This document shows, piece by piece, positions 61,224-64,000 of a stretch of DNA of 64,000 nucleotides; the stretch's first letter is position 1; each line of letters starts with the position of its first letter. The translations under genes and the position numbers were made by a program. A model generated the notes under the pieces. It saw only the letters and a list, made by a program, of their open reading frames with translations. It made no database searches and was not told the DNA's origin. Source of the stretch: Acutalibacter muris (GTDB lineage: Bacteria > Bacillota > Clostridia > Oscillospirales > Acutalibacteraceae); NCBI RefSeq assembly GCF_002201475.1, contig NZ_CP021422.1, forward strand, positions 1,984,001 to 2,048,000, given 5' to 3'.

Positions 61224-62420
61224 CTAAAAAATGAACCCGTCTGTGATTCCTTGCAGGCGGGTGGTATCCTTCTTGACGTAGTACATCTCGGTGATCTGAG
61301 AGGTACTGTGGCCTAGAAGGTCGGCTACTTGACGGGGTGATAAGGCGAGAATTGTGCCGTCTGGCTGTTTCACACCGTTTATCAACTGCGTGGCGAAGTG
61401 GTGCCTGAGTGAATGTAGCCCTTTTTGTTCTATGCCCGCTGCTTTCAAGATTCGGTAGTACCTCTTTCGGAAGTTCACCGGGCGGGTGTAACCGCCCTTC
61501 TCGTCGCTCACAAGGGGCGAATTTGGCCCGAAATCGCGTTCGGCACGTAGTTCCTCTATCGCGGCTACTGCGGCCCCATTTAAGGGCACACGGCGCTTAC
61601 TGGTGGCCGTCTTGGTCTTGCCTACCTTTACCTCCCGGCCGGGGACGTAATCTGTTCCTTCACGCTTACAAACCTCTTTCACGCCCTGACGTACCTCCAG
61701 GTATCTGCCCTCCAAATTAATGTCGCTATTTAGCAAGCCCAGCAGTTCGCCTGTCCGTAACCCTGTGTTCAGCATGAGAATGTATGCCGCTGGTTGCTGG
61801 TACTTTGGCTTGCCATTTGAAAATTTGCTGAATGCCTCGGCCTTGAATTTCTCTATTTCCTCCGGCGTGAACACCGTGACCGTTTCCTGCGTGGGCAAAT
61901 CTTCCTTGTTCTGAGCCGCCATGAAGTTCGATTTCTTTATCATGGGTACACTGTTCATGGGGTTCTTCACCAGGATTTCCTGCTGGGTTAGGTAGCGGAA
62001 ATACTCGTTGAGAACGATGTAAACTTTCTTCACCGTGGTGTAGGCGTAGCCATTCCTCATCCAGTGGTTCAGCAATTCTTTGAGGTCAGCAGCAGTGATG
62101 TCACCCACCACCTTATCACCAAGCAGAGGAAAAATTTGATGCTCTAACGTACATTCACAGCGGTCGTAGGTTGTGCGCTCCACCGAAGGAAACTTGAACA
62201 CTTGGAGCCAGTGGGTCATGCTCTCCCTGAGCGTTTTGCGAGATTCATCGGACCCCTGCAAGGTATCGTTAAAGGCCGCAACGTAATCGGTCATCTTCTT
62301 CGTAACCTCTGCCTTGGTTTTGCCAGAGAAAGATTTCCGTTGTCGCTCCCCTCGCTCATCCATGTACCAGACCGTACCTCCCCAGCGGTCATCGGTTCGC
62401 TTAAAGGCTTTGCCATTACA
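61224..62420 (-). CDS. int: Tyrosine recombinase of element 3, N-terminus replaced
   Basis: Residues from NGKAFKRTDDRWGGTVWYMDE to the C-terminus match integrases 1 and 2, and all catalytic residues (LRTGELLG, HSLRHHFATQ, LLGHSTSQ, MYYVKKD) are present. The first eight residues (MAQKKLLT) are lost; the open frame instead continues upstream to an ATG at 62600 through unrelated sequence (SFFDIFRQLHSEC). Whether it is translated is unclear. Confidence 0.72.
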   Translation of the reverse strand, partial: CNGKAFKRTDDRWGGTVWYMDERGERQRKSFSGKTKAEVTKKMTDYVAAFNDTLQGSDESRKTLRESMTHWLQVFKFPSVERTTYDRCECTLEHQIFPLLGDKVVGDITAADLKELLNHWMRNGYAYTTVKKVYIVLNEYFRYLTQQEILVKNPMNSVPMIKKSNFMAAQNKEDLPTQETVTVFTPEEIEKFKAEAFSKFSNGKPKYQQPAAYILMLNTGLRTGELLGLLNSDINLEGRYLEVRQGVKEVCKREGTDYVPGREVKVGKTKTATSKRRVPLNGAAVAAIEELRAERDFGPNSPLVSDEKGGYTRPVNFRKRYYRILKAAGIEQKGLHSLRHHFATQLINGVKQPDGTILALSPRQVADLLGHSTSQITEMYYVKKDTTRLQGITDGFIF

Positions 62421-62598
62421 TTCACTATGAAGTTGTCTGAAAATATCAAAAAAGCTGAAAAGGGCCGCTAACACCCGCTTCCACACTATCCCCAAAAAAG
62501 GAGTTTGCCCACCCGGGCAGGCTCCTCCTTTGCATCTCCCGATGCCAAGGGTGGCGGGAAATGACGCTGGCCCCGGCCAGCGAAAGGAGATGAGCAGC
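62421..62598. other. Junction region right of element 3
   Basis: No gene. It contains a GC-rich inverted stretch (GGAGTTTGCCCACCCGGGC/AGGCTCC, 62501-62526) and the ribosome binding site AAAGGAG of the next gene. Confidence 0.4.
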
Positions 62599-63156
62599 AT
62601 GTTCTACCAGAAAGTCAACCGCCGCAGCCGGGAGGCCATGACCGGCTTCCTGGCCCGCCACTACCGCTATAACACCATGAACGCCTGGAACCGGTCAACA
62701 TCCTACGCCAACGACGTCAAGGTGCCGAACCTGGATATCCCCAGCGAGCTGCAAGACCTGGCCTATGACGTGGCTAGCGGCGAGGTGGAGGCTCCCGATT
62801 GGGACATATTCTTTGCCCGTACTGTCTCGGACTTTTACCAGCGCACCGGCTACCATATCGGCTTCAACGGTCGCAGCAGCGGCTACCTGGTGCTGTACGA
62901 GGCCCAGGCAAACGAGGACGGCACTTACTCACTTTATCCCGGCCGCTCCATCGACATGTACGAGGACTTTGCCGGCTGGGATATGCAGGACCTGCGCGGC
63001 CGGGTGGAGCTGGTCCAGGATTTTGACAAGACCTGCGACCGGCTGCGGGAGGGCTTCATTTTCATGTTAGAGCACTATGCCCCTGGCGAGTACACGGAAG
63101 TCAAGAGGATACCCCACCGCGTTATGGAACCCACCGGCAAGAGCCTGCTGGCCTGA
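62599..63156 (+). CDS. Conserved hypothetical protein of conjugative-element type
   Basis: About 185 residues (MFYQKVNRRSREAMTGFLARHYRYNTMNAWNRSTSYAND onward, shown in part). The ATG at 62599 has AAAGGAG about 9 bases upstream. Other recognisable parts are NGRSSGYLVLYE and DMYEDFAGWDMQDLRGRVELVQDFD. I recall proteins of this pattern in clostridial conjugative elements, without function. The next gene starts immediately after. Confidence 0.6.
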   Translation: MFYQKVNRRSREAMTGFLARHYRYNTMNAWNRSTSYANDVKVPNLDIPSELQDLAYDVASGEVEAPDWDIFFARTVSDFYQRTGYHIGFNGRSSGYLVLYEAQANEDGTYSLYPGRSIDMYEDFAGWDMQDLRGRVELVQDFDKTCDRLREGFIFMLEHYAPGEYTEVKRIPHRVMEPTGKSLLA

Positions 63157-63173
63157 TGAAAGGAGGAAAACCT

Positions 63174-63647
63174 TTGCAACCTACCCCACAGATTATCGTC
63201 CGCAACTTCGAGCAGTGTGAGCGCATACTTTGTACTGAGACCGGAACCCTGGACAATTTAAACCTGTCCAGCATTATCACGCGTCTTATCCAAGACGTGG
63301 GCCGCTTCTGTGAGCGCTTCGCCAGCGATTTCATTATCAGCTGGGATATGGTTCGCAAGCAGCTGGAACCCCGTCCTGTCACAGAGCCTTACTATACCGT
63401 GGAGATTTTCGGCATCCGCCGCGCTGGGGTGGACCACAATAACTTCTTCCTGTCCCACTTGAGAAACGACAGCCGGGGCAGATACTTCTGCTGTGAGAAT
63501 GTCTACCGAAAGGTGCTGGCGCTGGGCATTGAAATCCTGCCCGCCGAGTCTCCAGAGAGGTGCCCCCGCGTGACCTGCACACTAAAGGACCTGACGGACG
63601 AGCTTTGGCGTGTTGAGCCCGGCGACCTGGAGGAAAATGCAGCCTGA
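63174..63647 (+). CDS. Unrecognised protein, partner of the preceding gene
   Basis: About 157 residues from a TTG with AGGAGG 7 bases upstream; an ATG at 63156 overlaps the previous stop but has no ribosome binding site. It is soluble, with two Cys-containing segments (FEQCERILC, RYFCCENVY). I do not recognise the family. Coupled to the preceding gene. Confidence 0.5.
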   Translation: MQPTPQIIVRNFEQCERILCTETGTLDNLNLSSIITRLIQDVGRFCERFASDFIISWDMVRKQLEPRPVTEPYYTVEIFGIRRAGVDHNNFFLSHLRNDSRGRYFCCENVYRKVLALGIEILPAESPERCPRVTCTLKDLTDELWRVEPGDLEENAA

Positions 63648-63661
63648 TACAGCCAAAGCCC

Positions 63662-63690
63662 TTGCAAATCCCTGAAAAAAAGAATATACT
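63662..63690 (+). promoter_or_regulatory. Promoter of the Rpn-family gene
   Basis: TTGCAA (63662-63667) and TATACT (63685-63690) with 17 bp between, 22 bases before the start codon. Confidence 0.7.
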
Positions 63691-63712
63691 AATAGTAAAG
63701 AAGGTGATACCC

Positions 63713-64000
63713 ATGGCAATCAAGCCGTTCCATGAGCTGACGCTGGCGGACGACTTTATGTTCGGGGAGGTCATGCGCCGCCCGGAGAACGCAAAGCCCT
63801 TTTTAGAGGCCCTGCTGGGCAAGAAGATTGGCAGCATCACGGCGATAGACAAGCAGAAAGAGCTGACAGACGGCGCGGCCCTTCACGGCGTGCGTCTGGA
63901 CGTGTGCCTGGAGGACGAGAGCCGCACCCAGTATGACGTGGAGATGCAGACCGGAGCCAGCTATGGCCTGGAAAAGCGCATCCGCTATTACCAGAGCAGC
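63713..64000 (+). CDS. Rpn/PD-(D/E)XK nuclease-family protein (partial)
   Basis: The first 96 codons lie in the window. FHELTLADDFMFGEVMR at the N-terminus and RLDVCLEDESRTQYDVEMQTG, with the D...ExQ metal-binding pattern of PD-(D/E)XK nucleases, are typical of Rpn recombination-promoting nucleases (also annotated as transposases). AAGGTGATACCC precedes the ATG. These genes spread widely in gut Clostridia. Confidence 0.85.
   Translation, partial: MAIKPFHELTLADDFMFGEVMRRPENAKPFLEALLGKKIGSITAIDKQKELTDGAALHGVRLDVCLEDESRTQYDVEMQTGASYGLEKRIRYYQSS

Larger units (their letters stand above)
60974..62420. mobile_element. Remnant of integrative element 3
   Basis: Only the left end remains: attachment site 3, terminator (61027-61055), arm repeat (61166-61187) and the integrase gene up to its ninth codon. 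Beyond about 62415 the sequence is unrelated to elements 1 and 2, so a deletion or insertion removed the rest. Confidence 0.7.

Overview
The window reads as the chromosome of a low-to-mid GC Bacillota, most likely a gut-type Clostridia of the Oscillospiraceae/Ruminococcaceae kind. The evidence is near-consensus sigma-A promoters (TTGACA, 17 bp, TATAAT), AGGAGG ribosome binding sites, a TPP riboswitch, a tyrosine T-box leader, an archaeal-type asd, a YfmF/YfmH pair, formate-tetrahydrofolate ligase and DUF3006 genes. The genus assignment is inference.

Layout. 1-1,820: an XRE regulator coupled to a PLDc_N membrane gene, then an AbrB/MazE-type antitoxin whose toxin has been cut to 20 codons. 1,818-5,970: a complete thiamine operon on the minus strand (promoter, TPP riboswitch, terminator, thiM, thiE, HAD phosphatase, thiD, tenA, terminator). 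6,270-7,920: an ECF S-component plus two half-size permeases behind a Crp/Fnr-like palindrome. 7,960-12,830: a decay zone with an AAA ATPase broken by an IS5-family element, a nonsense/frameshifted DUF6033-like gene, a frameshifted sensor kinase and an IS256 relic.

13,388-40,752: housekeeping. queA and asd diverge from overlapping promoters; asd-dapA-dapB-ACT is a lysine operon. A tyrosine T-box controls a GNAT acetyltransferase and tyrS, followed by yfhO. A long minus-strand run follows: fhs, tsaE, tsaB, rpiB, upp, then yfmF, yfmH, lgt, folD, dxs, tlyA, nadK, argR, recN. rodA, an ATP-grasp gene, a ComEC-like hydrolase with DUF3006, and tRNA-Trp close the block.

40,708-62,420: the accessory highlight. 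The 3' 45 bp of tRNA-Trp recurs at 48,556 and 60,974, each copy followed by its own tyrosine integrase. This marks three tandem integrative elements at one tRNA. Element 1 carries an integrase, an oriT-like remnant and a six-gene cargo (LysR, Fe-alcohol dehydrogenase, cupin, carboxymuconolactone decarboxylase family protein, EFR1 flavodoxin/ferredoxin, esterase). Element 2 carries the same cargo plus relaxase, MobC, oriT, excisionase, sigma-like and winged-helix genes, and an IS110-family insertion. Element 3 is cut off just inside its integrase. The two cargo copies are identical over about 2.3 kb at the right end and diverged elsewhere, so recombination or conversion is recent. A 29-bp repeat sits at the module joints.

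62,599-64,000: two genes of a type seen in conjugative elements and a partial Rpn/PD-(D/E)XK gene. All functional statements rest on motif reading by eye; no search was run.
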